Shown: positions 35,354 through 43,720 of the stretch, piece after piece | Layout of the letters: each line of letters starts with the position of its first letter | How positions within the stretch are numbered: the first letter of the stretch is position 1 | Assembly: GCF_018333235.1 (NCBI RefSeq) | Contig: NZ_BORP01000002.1 | Span: forward strand, 496,001 to 560,000 | DNA: 64,000 nucleotides | Reading direction: 5' to 3' | Source: Ornithinibacillus bavariensis | Lineage (GTDB): Bacteria; Bacillota; Bacilli; Bacillales; Amphibacillaceae | Notes under the pieces: model-generated | Databases searched by the model: none | Seen by the model: the letters and a program-made list of their open reading frames with translations, nothing else | What the model was told of the DNA's origin: nothing | Made by a program: the position numbers and the translations under genes

Positions 35354-36331
35354 CTATTTCTTTTTACGTTTTGTAAGTCTACCTAATAGGAATGCACCAG
35401 CCGCCACCCCGATTACCGTGTTCGTTTTCTTATTGAATACTTGTTTGACTACTAGATTCATATTTTGTGGGCGCTCTGCTAGGCGACGCATATAATATCC
35501 ATACCAGTCATCACCAAAAGGAACATATGTACAGAAGTTGTATCCTTCTTTTGCAAGCTCGATTTGCATTTCTTTACGGAATCCGTAAAGCATTTGAAAC
35601 TCAAATTTGTCTAATGGAATATTGTTTTCTTGTACGAATTGCTTTACATGATTAATAATGCGATGGTCATGCGTTGCAATCGAAGTGAATTTGCCACTTA
35701 GTAAATGATATTCTATTAGTTTTAGGAAATTTTGATCAATATCCTTTTTATCCTGAAAGGCAACGGTTTCAGGTTCTTTATAGGCGCCTTTTACAATACG
35801 TAAGCGATAGTCCTTATACTTTTCAATATTTTTAATGGACTCATAGAAATAGGCCTGAATAACTGTTCCAATATTGTCATAGTCCTTAGAAAGTTCGTCT
35901 AACAAGTCAAAGGATGGTTTTAAATGGCCATAGTCTTCCATATCAAAGTTAATGAATATGCCATATTCATATGCTTTTGAAACGATTTCTCTCAAATTCT
36001 TCCTACAGAATTCATAGTCTATATCCAGTCCCAATTGTGTAGGCTTTAATGAAATATGGGCATCAATATCATTTATTTTGATAGCTTCAATTACCTCAAG
36101 AATTTGGTTTTTAGCCTTTAAGGCTTCCTCTTCCTCATAAACAAATTCTCCAAGATTATCGATGGTAGCGGAAATTCCCTGCGCATTTAATTCTTTAACC
36201 GATTGAATCATTTCTTGTATATTCGTACCCGCAACAACAGATTGTGCTCCTAATTTTAGACCATATTTTTTTGCAGCACTATTTAAAAATTGATTTTGAG
36301 ACATTCCAATGAAAAAATCCTTTAATGACAT
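35354..36331 (-). CDS. Proline dehydrogenase with C-terminal hydrophobic tail
   Basis: FAD enzyme oxidising proline to pyrroline-5-carboxylate. TIM-barrel signatures: ISATIDNLGEFVY, HISLKPTQLGLDID, INFDMEDYGH, YRLRIVKGAYKEP, SIATHDHRIINH, and the C-terminal active-site helix DDWYGYYMRRLAERPQN. After the catalytic domain comes an extra tail TNTVIGVAAGAFLLGRLTKR ending in lysines, which is hydrophobic enough to contact the membrane. Start taken at ATG 36331 (MSLKD), 9 nt after GAGG; an ATG at 36346 lacks an RBS. No P5C dehydrogenase gene is adjacent. Confidence 0.93.
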   Translation of the reverse strand: MSLKDFFIGMSQNQFLNSAAKKYGLKLGAQSVVAGTNIQEMIQSVKELNAQGISATIDNLGEFVYEEEEALKAKNQILEVIEAIKINDIDAHISLKPTQLGLDIDYEFCRKNLREIVSKAYEYGIFINFDMEDYGHLKPSFDLLDELSKDYDNIGTVIQAYFYESIKNIEKYKDYRLRIVKGAYKEPETVAFQDKKDIDQNFLKLIEYHLLSGKFTSIATHDHRIINHVKQFVQENNIPLDKFEFQMLYGFRKEMQIELAKEGYNFCTYVPFGDDWYGYYMRRLAERPQNMNLVVKQVFNKKTNTVIGVAAGAFLLGRLTKRKKK

Positions 36332-36416
36332 CTCTTCATACCTCATTTATATTTTTTCTTTTATTATATCGGAAAATGTGGGTTTCTGTCACTTTTGATT
36401 TCAGATGCATCGCTTT

Positions 36417-37208
36417 TTATAATGCTTTTACTAGTCCACCGTCAACGAGGAGGGTTTGTCCTGTAACATATGTGTTAGCAGCAGAACATAGAAAGACAAC
36501 ATGCTTTGCAAATTCCTCTGGTAGCCCATAACGACCAATAGGAATACTGTTTTCGGTTTCTTTTCTCACTTCGTCATAGGACTTTCCAAGATTATTTGCA
36601 CGGATTTGGTCAAGTTCTGCTACGCGATCAGTAGCTATTCTGCCAGGACCTATTGTATTAATTAAAATATTATCATGTGCAAGCTCTTGAGAAAGCCCTT
36701 TTGCTAATCCCACAACTCCTGCACGAAAAGTGTTAGAAAGGATAAGATTATCTAATGTTTGTTTGATAGAAGAGGATGTGAAATTGATAATATGACCACT
36801 TTTTTGCTCTTTCATGTATGGGATGACTTCTCGTATGGCTCTTACAAAGCTTAATAGGTTAAGTTCAAAAGCATGCTGCCACTCCTCATCACTAAACTTC
36901 AAAAATTCACCCGCTGGTGGACCACCGGCATTATTAACAAGCACATCCACTCTACTATTCTTTTCTATTGCAAATTGAACCAGTTCTTTAATATCAGTAG
37001 GATTAGTGACATCACAAGTCTTAAAGTAAACATTACGGTTATTCGTCTTGTCCTGAATCGCTAATGCGACTGTTTTAAGTTCCTCTTCATTACGACTGGA
37101 GATAATAATTGATGCTCCTTCTTCTGCAAATGCTTCAGCTGTAGCTCTTCCAAGTCCTTTACTAGCCGCCAGTACAATGACAGATTTATCCTTTAATCCA
37201 AGATCCAT
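36417..37208 (-). CDS. Atypical short-chain dehydrogenase/reductase
   Basis: 263-residue SDR with intact nucleotide-binding motif (VLAASKGLGRATAEAFAEEG) and NNAGG. The active site is altered: after FTSSS, where YxxxK is expected, the sequence reads NLILSNTFRAGVVGLAKGLS, so neither Tyr nor the paired Lys is in place. This matches an SDR subgroup with NLxLSNxxRAG in place of the Tyr motif. Activity is unknown. RBS AGGAGG. Adjacent genes offer no pathway clue. Confidence 0.85.
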   Translation of the reverse strand: MDLGLKDKSVIVLAASKGLGRATAEAFAEEGASIIISSRNEEELKTVALAIQDKTNNRNVYFKTCDVTNPTDIKELVQFAIEKNSRVDVLVNNAGGPPAGEFLKFSDEEWQHAFELNLLSFVRAIREVIPYMKEQKSGHIINFTSSSIKQTLDNLILSNTFRAGVVGLAKGLSQELAHDNILINTIGPGRIATDRVAELDQIRANNLGKSYDEVRKETENSIPIGRYGLPEEFAKHVVFLCSAANTYVTGQTLLVDGGLVKAL

Positions 37209-37286
37209 TCTACCAACCTCCTATGTTAAAAATCATCCAAAGTCCAATATCCATTAGAAAAATCTAATGTAGGGAATCATTTATCG

Positions 37287-37547
37287 TTAGTCATTCTTAA
37301 ATTTGCTACCAGTGCTTTTGGCACGAAGCTTTGCTAATAGATTTGATGTTTTTTCTTTCGCCTCCTGTTCTGCTATTTGATCAATGCCAATGATATGATA
37401 TTTTTCATCAACTTTATCTATGGAGAAGATGGTGTTCACTTTGCTCCCGTTCGGAAGTTCATTCACAGGTACAACAAGCTCTGCTTTTTCTTCTTCTATT
37501 AGAATGACAGCACTGTTTCCCTCTATACGATCGAATACGCCTTTCAT
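37287..37547 (-). CDS. DUF3006 domain protein
   Basis: 86 residues, small beta-rich DUF3006 domain (VFDRIEGNSAVILIEEEKAELVVPVNELP) plus a charged helix. Start chosen at ATG 37547 after GGAGG; the TTG at 37559 overlaps the RBS. It lies 16 nt after the MBL-HhH gene in the same operon, a pairing common in Firmicutes with secreted ComEC-like hydrolases. Function unknown. Confidence 0.82.
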   Translation of the reverse strand: MKGVFDRIEGNSAVILIEEEKAELVVPVNELPNGSKVNTIFSIDKVDEKYHIIGIDQIAEQEAKEKTSNLLAKLRAKSTGSKFKND

Positions 37548-37563
37548 AATTACCTCCAAATAA

Positions 37564-38772
37564 TTATTTTACACAGGCAAGTCCTTCTTCCTCGATATCC
37601 TTTATTCTTGCCGGTCCAATTCCTTTAATTCTAGTAAGATCACTAACAGAACTAAAAGGACGAAGATTAATTAAGTCCTGAGCTAGTTCTGGACCAATAT
37701 GTTTAATACGCTCTACCTCTTCATTAGAAGCCGTATTAATATCAATACAGCTCCCACTCGATGTGGATTGCTTATTATTACTGCTAGAGCCTCCGCTTTT
37801 TTTCCTACTAGAGCTTGAAACTGAAGTAGACGGGGAACTTGCCCTATGTTCGGTGCTTTTTGGTTTAATGGTTCCCTGTTTTTTTGTATCAATCTTGTAA
37901 TTAATACCATCTGTTGTGACGACAATCGTTCCATGAACATCTGTCCCATATAAGTCAATTCCCGCTTTTTGGATACGAGAAACTACTTCTGCATGTGGAT
38001 GTCCATAACTGTTTTCCGCTCCGGCACTATAGATGGCGACCTCTGGACTTACAGCTTGTATAAAGGAGGGACTACTTGACGTATTGGAGCCATGGTGCCC
38101 TAATTTCATTATATCGGCATCTAAATCGATTCCTAATTTCATCATCTGTTGCTCTGCGTTTTGGTCAGCATCTCCAGTTAGGATGAATTTAATATTTCCA
38201 TAGGTTAAAAGCATGGCAATGGATTCCTCATTGGAAGCCCCCGTTATTGATTTGGGATTCAGTATCTTAATATCCATCGAGCCAATCCTATAATGTTCTC
38301 CAGATCTAGGTTCAGCATATTCTGCATCACTAGCTAATATCGCTTCAAGTCCTCGTTGGAAGGTTTGTGAAGTACTTTCGTTTCCTGATAGCCATACTTC
38401 CTCCACCTTAAAGGATTGCATTACATTCGCTAATTGACCAATATGATCAGCATCAGGGTGGCTACCAATAACTAAATCGATTTTAGAAACACCTAGTGAG
38501 GTTATGTAATCTACTACTTCATTTCCGCTCCAATCCCCTGTGTCAAAGAGAATAGCGTGTGTACCAAATTGAAAAAATGTGGCATCTGCTTGACCGACAT
38601 CTAAGAAATGGACCTTTAATTCAGAGAGGTTATCCTTTTCCATCTCCTCTTCTTGCTTTGTAGTTCCCGTATTACTATGGGAATCATCTGCATTAATTTC
38701 TTGATCCATGCTCTGACCACAGGCTACTAATAAGATTGTCATAAGCACAGGAAGTATGAGCCTTTTATACAT
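37564..38772 (-). CDS. Secreted ComEC-like metallo-beta-lactamase fold protein with ComEA-like HhH
   Basis: Lipoprotein (lipobox LLVAC, residues ~14-18) of 402 residues. The metallo-hydrolase domain is of the ComEC/Rec2 type (VHFLDVGQADATFF, SHPDADHIGQL in place of HxHxDH, LTGDAD, KLGHHGSNTSS). A Ser/Lys-rich linker follows, then a C-terminal tandem helix-hairpin-helix (CIDINTASNEEVERIKHIGP, RIKGIGPARIKDIEEEGL), the DNA-binding unit of ComEA. Nuclease and DNA-binding modules fused on a lipid anchor suggest handling of extracellular DNA. ATG behind GGGGGAAA. Confidence 0.88.
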   Translation of the reverse strand: MYKRLILPVLMTILLVACGQSMDQEINADDSHSNTGTTKQEEEMEKDNLSELKVHFLDVGQADATFFQFGTHAILFDTGDWSGNEVVDYITSLGVSKIDLVIGSHPDADHIGQLANVMQSFKVEEVWLSGNESTSQTFQRGLEAILASDAEYAEPRSGEHYRIGSMDIKILNPKSITGASNEESIAMLLTYGNIKFILTGDADQNAEQQMMKLGIDLDADIMKLGHHGSNTSSSPSFIQAVSPEVAIYSAGAENSYGHPHAEVVSRIQKAGIDLYGTDVHGTIVVTTDGINYKIDTKKQGTIKPKSTEHRASSPSTSVSSSSRKKSGGSSSNNKQSTSSGSCIDINTASNEEVERIKHIGPELAQDLINLRPFSSVSDLTRIKGIGPARIKDIEEEGLACVK

Positions 38773-39058
38773 ATATAATTTCCCCCAATAAAAATAAAAT
38801 CCTTATTAATCGTAGCAAAAATACACAGGTAAATCTATATGAAGTAATCATAGCTAATGTAAGGAGAATTAGATATAGCTTCGAAAAAATTTTTAAAAAT
38901 GATTGTTTCAACTGTTTAGTTAATTTTTGAAGGTGAAAATGCACATTAATATTAAGAAAATCAGTCATTTTGAACTGCATACTCCGATAAATTAGTTTTT
39001 TACCAAGATGAGATTTTTCTATCCAACTGCCATACTAATCTAAAAAGGATAAGGAAGA

Positions 39059-39442
39059 ATGGCGATGCGATATTTCATTGAAAATAAATGTCGAGACACA
39101 TGCATAACCACCTTAGTACTTCTTTACATACTTAGTGGATTCGTTAATATTTGTACCGGGAAGACGGTAGAAGTAAATAGGGAAAAATCGTTCAAACGGG
39201 AACATCAGGGAGTGGTTGATCGAATAGAAGAAAAGTTTTACATCATTCTTCTCGAGAATGATAATAGAGAAATCGTAGTTCCAATAGATAAAGTAGAGGA
39301 AGAAATTAATCCAAGTACGTGGGTATCCATATATTTCGAGGATAACCGTGTAAGAGGAATATCTGTTGATGATAATAAAACACGAAAGGAAAGAAGGCGG
39401 TTAACAGTATTACGACAACAACTAAACGAAAAAAGAAAATAA
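39059..39442 (+). CDS. Membrane-anchored or secreted DUF3006-like protein
   Basis: 127 residues. A hydrophobic stretch (TTLVLLYILSGFVNICTG) follows a short Cys-containing N-terminus. The C-terminal part matches DUF3006 (GVVDRIEEKFYIILLENDNREIVVPIDKVEEEI) and a basic tail (RKERRRLTVLRQQLNEKRK). It is thus a diverged relative of the DUF3006 gene on the other side of the MBL-HhH gene, encoded on the opposite strand. RBS AAGGAAGA. Function unknown. Confidence 0.7.
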   Translation: MAMRYFIENKCRDTCITTLVLLYILSGFVNICTGKTVEVNREKSFKREHQGVVDRIEEKFYIILLENDNREIVVPIDKVEEEINPSTWVSIYFEDNRVRGISVDDNKTRKERRRLTVLRQQLNEKRK

Positions 39443-39443
39443 A

Positions 39444-39477
39444 AAAATATGCCTACTAAATTAAAAGGCATATTTTC
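39444..39477. terminator. Terminator between convergent DUF3006 and YitT genes
   Basis: AAAATATGCCT (39444-39454) pairs with AGGCATATTTT (39466-39476), 11-nt loop, with A/T-runs both sides. Confidence 0.88.
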
Positions 39478-39519
39478 CTATATACTGATTACCGTTACAA
39501 GCTTCGATGCTAATAATTC

Positions 39520-40386
39520 TTAGTGGATTGCAGATTTAAATTTTCCACCATGAGCTTCCTGGGCATCCACGATGGTGATGAATGCTTTCGGATCGGTTTC
39601 GTGTACAATTGACTTCAGTTTTGCAATTTCTAGACGGGTTAAGACAACAAAGATAACTTCCTTGTCATTTTCGATATACCCACCTTTTCCATACAATTTC
39701 GTAATCATACGTCCAAGACGATGCTGAATGGCCTCACCAACCTCTTCATGCTCATCCGAAACAATAATTGCTGCTTTTGTATCGCCTGTAAAGCCTTGTC
39801 CAACAATATCTATTGCTTTTGATGCAATAAAGTAGGTGATAATGGATAACATTGCTTGATCCCAGCCAAGTACAAAGCCTGCCCAACCAAAGATGAAAAG
39901 GTTAAAGAACATAATAAATTCTCCAACCGAGAAGGGGAACTTTTTAGATAGAAGAATTCCTAAGATGTCTGTTCCATCTAGGGCGCCGGCATTACGAATA
40001 ACAATACCTACTCCGGTTCCTAAAATAATTCCTCCAAATACAGTAGATAATAACGGTTCATCCGTAACCGGTGGGATAGCGTGAAGTGCTGGTTCAATAA
40101 GTGCAAGTGCAATAATACTAAATAGAGAAGAGAATACGAAGTTTTTTCCAATATGTCGATAACCAGCAAATAAAAATGGAATATTGAAAAGTAAGATTAA
40201 AATACCAAAATTAAGGCCAGTTAGATGGTTGGTTATTAGCGAAATACCGATGACACCACCGTCAATAATTGAATTCGGTACTAAAAATAATTCCAGTGAG
40301 ATGGCAGCAAGTAAAGCCCCAATTAACATCATAAAGTACCGAGCAATCAGCCTGGGAAAATTTTCCTTTCTATGCTGTTTCCCCAT
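39520..40386 (-). CDS. YitT family membrane protein
   Basis: 288 residues. About five to six membrane segments in the YitT_membrane domain (GALLAAISLELFLVPNSIID, GGIILGTGVGIVIRNAGALDGTD) are followed by a C-terminal cytoplasmic DUF2179 domain (FVVLTRLEIAKLKSIVHETD, ending AHGGKFK). Family members are widespread in Firmicutes and mostly uncharacterised, with paralogs YitT, YpjC, YvjA and others in B. subtilis. ATG behind AGAGGGTG. Monocistronic. Confidence 0.92.
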   Translation of the reverse strand: MGKQHRKENFPRLIARYFMMLIGALLAAISLELFLVPNSIIDGGVIGISLITNHLTGLNFGILILLFNIPFLFAGYRHIGKNFVFSSLFSIIALALIEPALHAIPPVTDEPLLSTVFGGIILGTGVGIVIRNAGALDGTDILGILLSKKFPFSVGEFIMFFNLFIFGWAGFVLGWDQAMLSIITYFIASKAIDIVGQGFTGDTKAAIIVSDEHEEVGEAIQHRLGRMITKLYGKGGYIENDKEVIFVVLTRLEIAKLKSIVHETDPKAFITIVDAQEAHGGKFKSAIH

Positions 40387-40778
40387 ATATACACCCTCTT
40401 TATAAAAATATGAAATAAATGGTACTTTTAAAGTATACTAAAAAATGTCATTTTATGTTGTGCTAAACTCTCCATAATCATACTTTTTCTGTTGATTATG
40501 TAGAACTTTTCGTAGTTAGGGTTGGGGGGATAGATTCAATAATTGCTCATTTTATCGACAAATTTCTAGTTACATCCTTATAGTTATTTTTGAATTTTTA
40601 TCTCCTTTGATTAATAGGCTCCCTCCATTATTGATGCAATAGGGAAATGTAAATGATTCCAAGCGTAGTTTAAAGAACTTGTGCTATCTACAATTTGATT
40701 GAAGTGGCTTCGGTTCCTTCCAAGTATTTTGAAAGGAACGAATTGCCCGATTCTAAATTATTATAAAATCTAATAGAT
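40387..40778. other. Intergenic region, nothing recognised
   Basis: About 390 bp upstream of the YitT gene. AT-rich, with no ORF with an RBS and no clear structure. Confidence 0.4.
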
Positions 40779-40814
40779 AATCTGCCATCAGCCTTATAGG
40801 GGTGATGGCAGATT
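40779..40814 (-). terminator. Stem-loop after the lipase gene
   Basis: AATCTGCCATCA and TGATGGCAGATT form a perfect 12-bp stem (40779-40790 with 40803-40814). On the minus strand a weak T-rich stretch (ATCTATTAGATTTT) follows. Confidence 0.75.
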
Positions 40815-40823
40815 TAATGTCTA

Positions 40824-42425
40824 TTATTCTACGTAAACCGAATCAATGAGGGTTCGTTTAAAGGGGATTCCATTTTTAGTGATTCCGTCTATTTCAATGG
40901 TAATATTATATACTTCATCTCGGTTTGGAAAGGTTATTGATTGCGAAAGTGAATTGTTCTTTCCCGAAGTAGTGACTGATTGAGAAATAGTAGGATCGCT
41001 TGATTGGGTAATTTTGTAGGTAGCCTGTAGAGAACCTTCTCGCACGGCTTTCGGATTTCCGTCTATTTGATAAAGGAGGGAGGATTTATTTAGGGTGAAC
41101 TTTTTACTTTGAACGAGTTTAGGTTGTAACTCATCATATGTTGCAACGAATAGGTAAGCATCCTCTTGTTCTGCTGTTACGTATAAGTTCCACTTCCCGT
41201 CTTGTGGAACCTTTAAAGTAATTTTGGTCTGAATAGCACCCTTGAATACTCCTTCTTCCACTTTGTTTACTTGGAATTTTGGAGCAACTTCATCTCCTGT
41301 AGGGGAAACAAGTTTTAACTTCATCCGTTCTGTAGAGGTCATCATATTTAGGTTAAGCTCCTGGACACCGTCTTCTACTACAAATGATATAGCAGCCTGT
41401 TTGTTAGCTGTTAAAGGTCCCCCGTCAACCCATTGATTAAAGGATGGGGAAACTTTGCTGTGAATCGGTTCTTGGAAGGAAGAATGAAAATAATCGTTAT
41501 CAGATAAATAGTTTTGAAAGATAGGGAAGGTTGTACCTGTACGCACAGATGTATGGTTCCAATTATCTATAGCTAGTACTTGCCCATGTGGTAACTGACT
41601 ACTCACAGTAGTCACAACCCCATCATTTGGACCATATTGGGATAAGTAAATGCCTCCAAACCATGTGGAAGAAAACACACTCCCCCAGCTTGTTCCGCCT
41701 AGCGTGTAATAATTATTGTAGTAAGCTTTCGGTTGAATATCAGTTTGGTTACGGTAATCGGCCATATATCCCATTTGCATTGAGAAGGTTCCATCCCCTG
41801 TTGCCCCTATTAAGCGAGCCAACCATCCTGCAGAGGAACTATAAGCTAGGTCTGCTAACTGGGAGCCATGATGTGGACTCGACAATGTAATAACATTATC
41901 CACATATTGCCATGCCCCATAATAGGTAAGGGCTGTTTGTGTATCTACACCACCTTTACTATAAGCGACGACAGTAATCGGTCTTCCTCCAAAGTGATTC
42001 GATATTTCCTTAATTTTATCTGCTAGAAGCTGTCCATTTTCCCACATATCAGCACTTGCTCCTCCAGCATCATAAAGCTGAACAAAGGTAGTTTGATAAC
42101 CAGCATTATATGCTGTTTGATACATATCGTTATCTTCCCAAAAAATCTGTGCGACATTATTTAGTCCAGGAACAAATAGAAGAATAGGGGAATTTGTAAT
42201 CAAATTTGGTGGTGTTTCCCCTATATACCATTCACCAGGAACCTCATTATTTCCATTATTCGCCTTACCAGATACCATGAAGTTCGGTTCAGCTTGTTTA
42301 ACTGGAGTAGGATCAGCAAGTTCTGTAGTTAATATGTTTTTTTCTAAAGCGGATATAGAGCCTGGTATAGTAAAGAAAATGCTAAAAAAAACGAACAAAG
42401 CACAAATAGAAAAACGTCTGGTCAT
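40824..42425 (-). CDS. Secreted lipase/esterase-like alpha/beta hydrolase
   Basis: Exported protein of ~533 residues; signal peptide ends near SISALE. The alpha/beta hydrolase half has oxyanion region ILLFVPGLNN, nucleophile in VVAYSKGGVDT (AxSxG variant of GxSxG), SSPHHGSQLAD, acid YGPNDGVVT and His NWNHTSVRTG. Its C-terminal ~200 residues form beta-rich modules resembling carbohydrate- or protein-binding domains (VEDGVQELNLNMMTSTERMK). True start is ATG 42425; the earlier ATG overlaps the AGGAGG RBS. Substrate unknown, probably an extracellular ester or lipid. Confidence 0.85.
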   Translation of the reverse strand: MTRRFSICALFVFFSIFFTIPGSISALEKNILTTELADPTPVKQAEPNFMVSGKANNGNNEVPGEWYIGETPPNLITNSPILLFVPGLNNVAQIFWEDNDMYQTAYNAGYQTTFVQLYDAGGASADMWENGQLLADKIKEISNHFGGRPITVVAYSKGGVDTQTALTYYGAWQYVDNVITLSSPHHGSQLADLAYSSSAGWLARLIGATGDGTFSMQMGYMADYRNQTDIQPKAYYNNYYTLGGTSWGSVFSSTWFGGIYLSQYGPNDGVVTTVSSQLPHGQVLAIDNWNHTSVRTGTTFPIFQNYLSDNDYFHSSFQEPIHSKVSPSFNQWVDGGPLTANKQAAISFVVEDGVQELNLNMMTSTERMKLKLVSPTGDEVAPKFQVNKVEEGVFKGAIQTKITLKVPQDGKWNLYVTAEQEDAYLFVATYDELQPKLVQSKKFTLNKSSLLYQIDGNPKAVREGSLQATYKITQSSDPTISQSVTTSGKNNSLSQSITFPNRDEVYNITIEIDGITKNGIPFKRTLIDSVYVE

Positions 42426-42510
42426 TATATTCCTCCTCATGAAATAGTCCTTCCATTTTATTCAATTGAAAGGGCTTTCATGAGGGGTTAAGGTTGGGAA
42501 AGTAGAAAAG

Positions 42511-43461
42511 TTAGTCAAACCAGCCTTTTTTCTTAAACCAAATAATCATGAAAATAGTGATTATAGCCATTACAGCAAGAATAATAAAGTAGCCATATTG
42601 CCATTTAAGCTCTGGCATATGGATAAAGTTCATTCCATATATACCAGCAATAAAGGTTAATGGTGCAAATATTGAAGTAATCACGGTTAAAATTTGTATT
42701 ACTTTATTTTGTTGGTAGGAGTTTAAGGAGATAAAATTATCCCGAATATCATTTGTTATTTCACGATTGGACTCTATCATTTCCGAAAGTTTTAATAAAT
42801 GGTCATAGATGTCACGAAAGTATTCCTTTCGTTCCTCAATTCCAACGAGATGATGTGAATTTAATATACGATAAAGTAAATCCCGGATAGGGTGAATCGC
42901 ATGACGTAGTTTTAATAATTGATGACGGAGCTCAAATAAATAATCGAGAAGAATGTCCATCGATAAATCGTGTGGATTTTGCTCAACCTCGTTAATTTTA
43001 TCCTCTAGCTCATAAATTATTGGAAAAAAGTTATCGACTATCTTGTCAAATAGTTCATAAAAAATACGGTATTCATCCCATTCACTTAGATCCTCTATTA
43101 ATAAGAAGTTATTCCATACTTGATTAACCTCATTAAGATCTGACAGATGAAAGGTAACGATATAATTTGGACCGATAAAGAAGTTAAGCTCATATTGATC
43201 AAAATCCGTTGGACCGAGTGTATGGGTGACGATTAATGAATAATCATCATAATAATCTAGCTTCGCTCGTTGTTGGCCAAAAATGCAGTCCTCAATCGCT
43301 AATTGGTGGAAATGTAGCACAGAATCAAGCTTCTTGATTTCGTCTTCTGTTGGATTATTAAAATCAATCCACCACCATTTGAACCTATCAAAGTCAACAC
43401 TCTCAATCGTTAAATCTGTTATTCGTTCATTTTTATTTGAGATAGCAATTACTTGAATCAA
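42511..43461 (-). CDS. corA: CorA family divalent cation transporter
   Basis: 316 residues. Long cytoplasmic domain of helices, then two C-terminal membrane helices. The pore signature GMN is intact in IAGIYGMNFIHMPEL, and the C-terminus is basic (FKKKGWFD). Imports Mg2+ (or related cations) as a pentamer. Monocistronic. The paralog assignment (CorA versus YfjQ-type) is not resolved. Confidence 0.93.
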   Translation of the reverse strand: MIQVIAISNKNERITDLTIESVDFDRFKWWWIDFNNPTEDEIKKLDSVLHFHQLAIEDCIFGQQRAKLDYYDDYSLIVTHTLGPTDFDQYELNFFIGPNYIVTFHLSDLNEVNQVWNNFLLIEDLSEWDEYRIFYELFDKIVDNFFPIIYELEDKINEVEQNPHDLSMDILLDYLFELRHQLLKLRHAIHPIRDLLYRILNSHHLVGIEERKEYFRDIYDHLLKLSEMIESNREITNDIRDNFISLNSYQQNKVIQILTVITSIFAPLTFIAGIYGMNFIHMPELKWQYGYFIILAVMAIITIFMIIWFKKKGWFD

Positions 43462-43680
43462 TGGATTTTCCCCTTCAAACTAAAGTTACTTCATCCTCTA
43501 AGTTTGTGCATTTAGCAGTCTAATTATGTATAAATGCTATTGGCTTTAATTTTTACATTACTGAGCGGTTCTATTATTCAATTGTCATTAGGAAGTTCAT
43601 GGGTGAATGTAAAACACCATATTTAGAAACCATGTACAGGCAAATAGGTGAATTATCATCCTGAGACTTAGAAAAAAGAC

Positions 43681-43712
43681 AAAAAGGAATTTCGTAAATG
43701 AAATTCCTTTTT
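43681..43712. terminator. Terminator after the histidine kinase gene
   Basis: AAAAAGGAATTTC (43681-43693) pairs perfectly with GAAATTCCTTTTT (43700-43712), 6-nt loop; functional in both directions. Confidence 0.93.
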
Positions 43713-43720
43713 GCATATTG

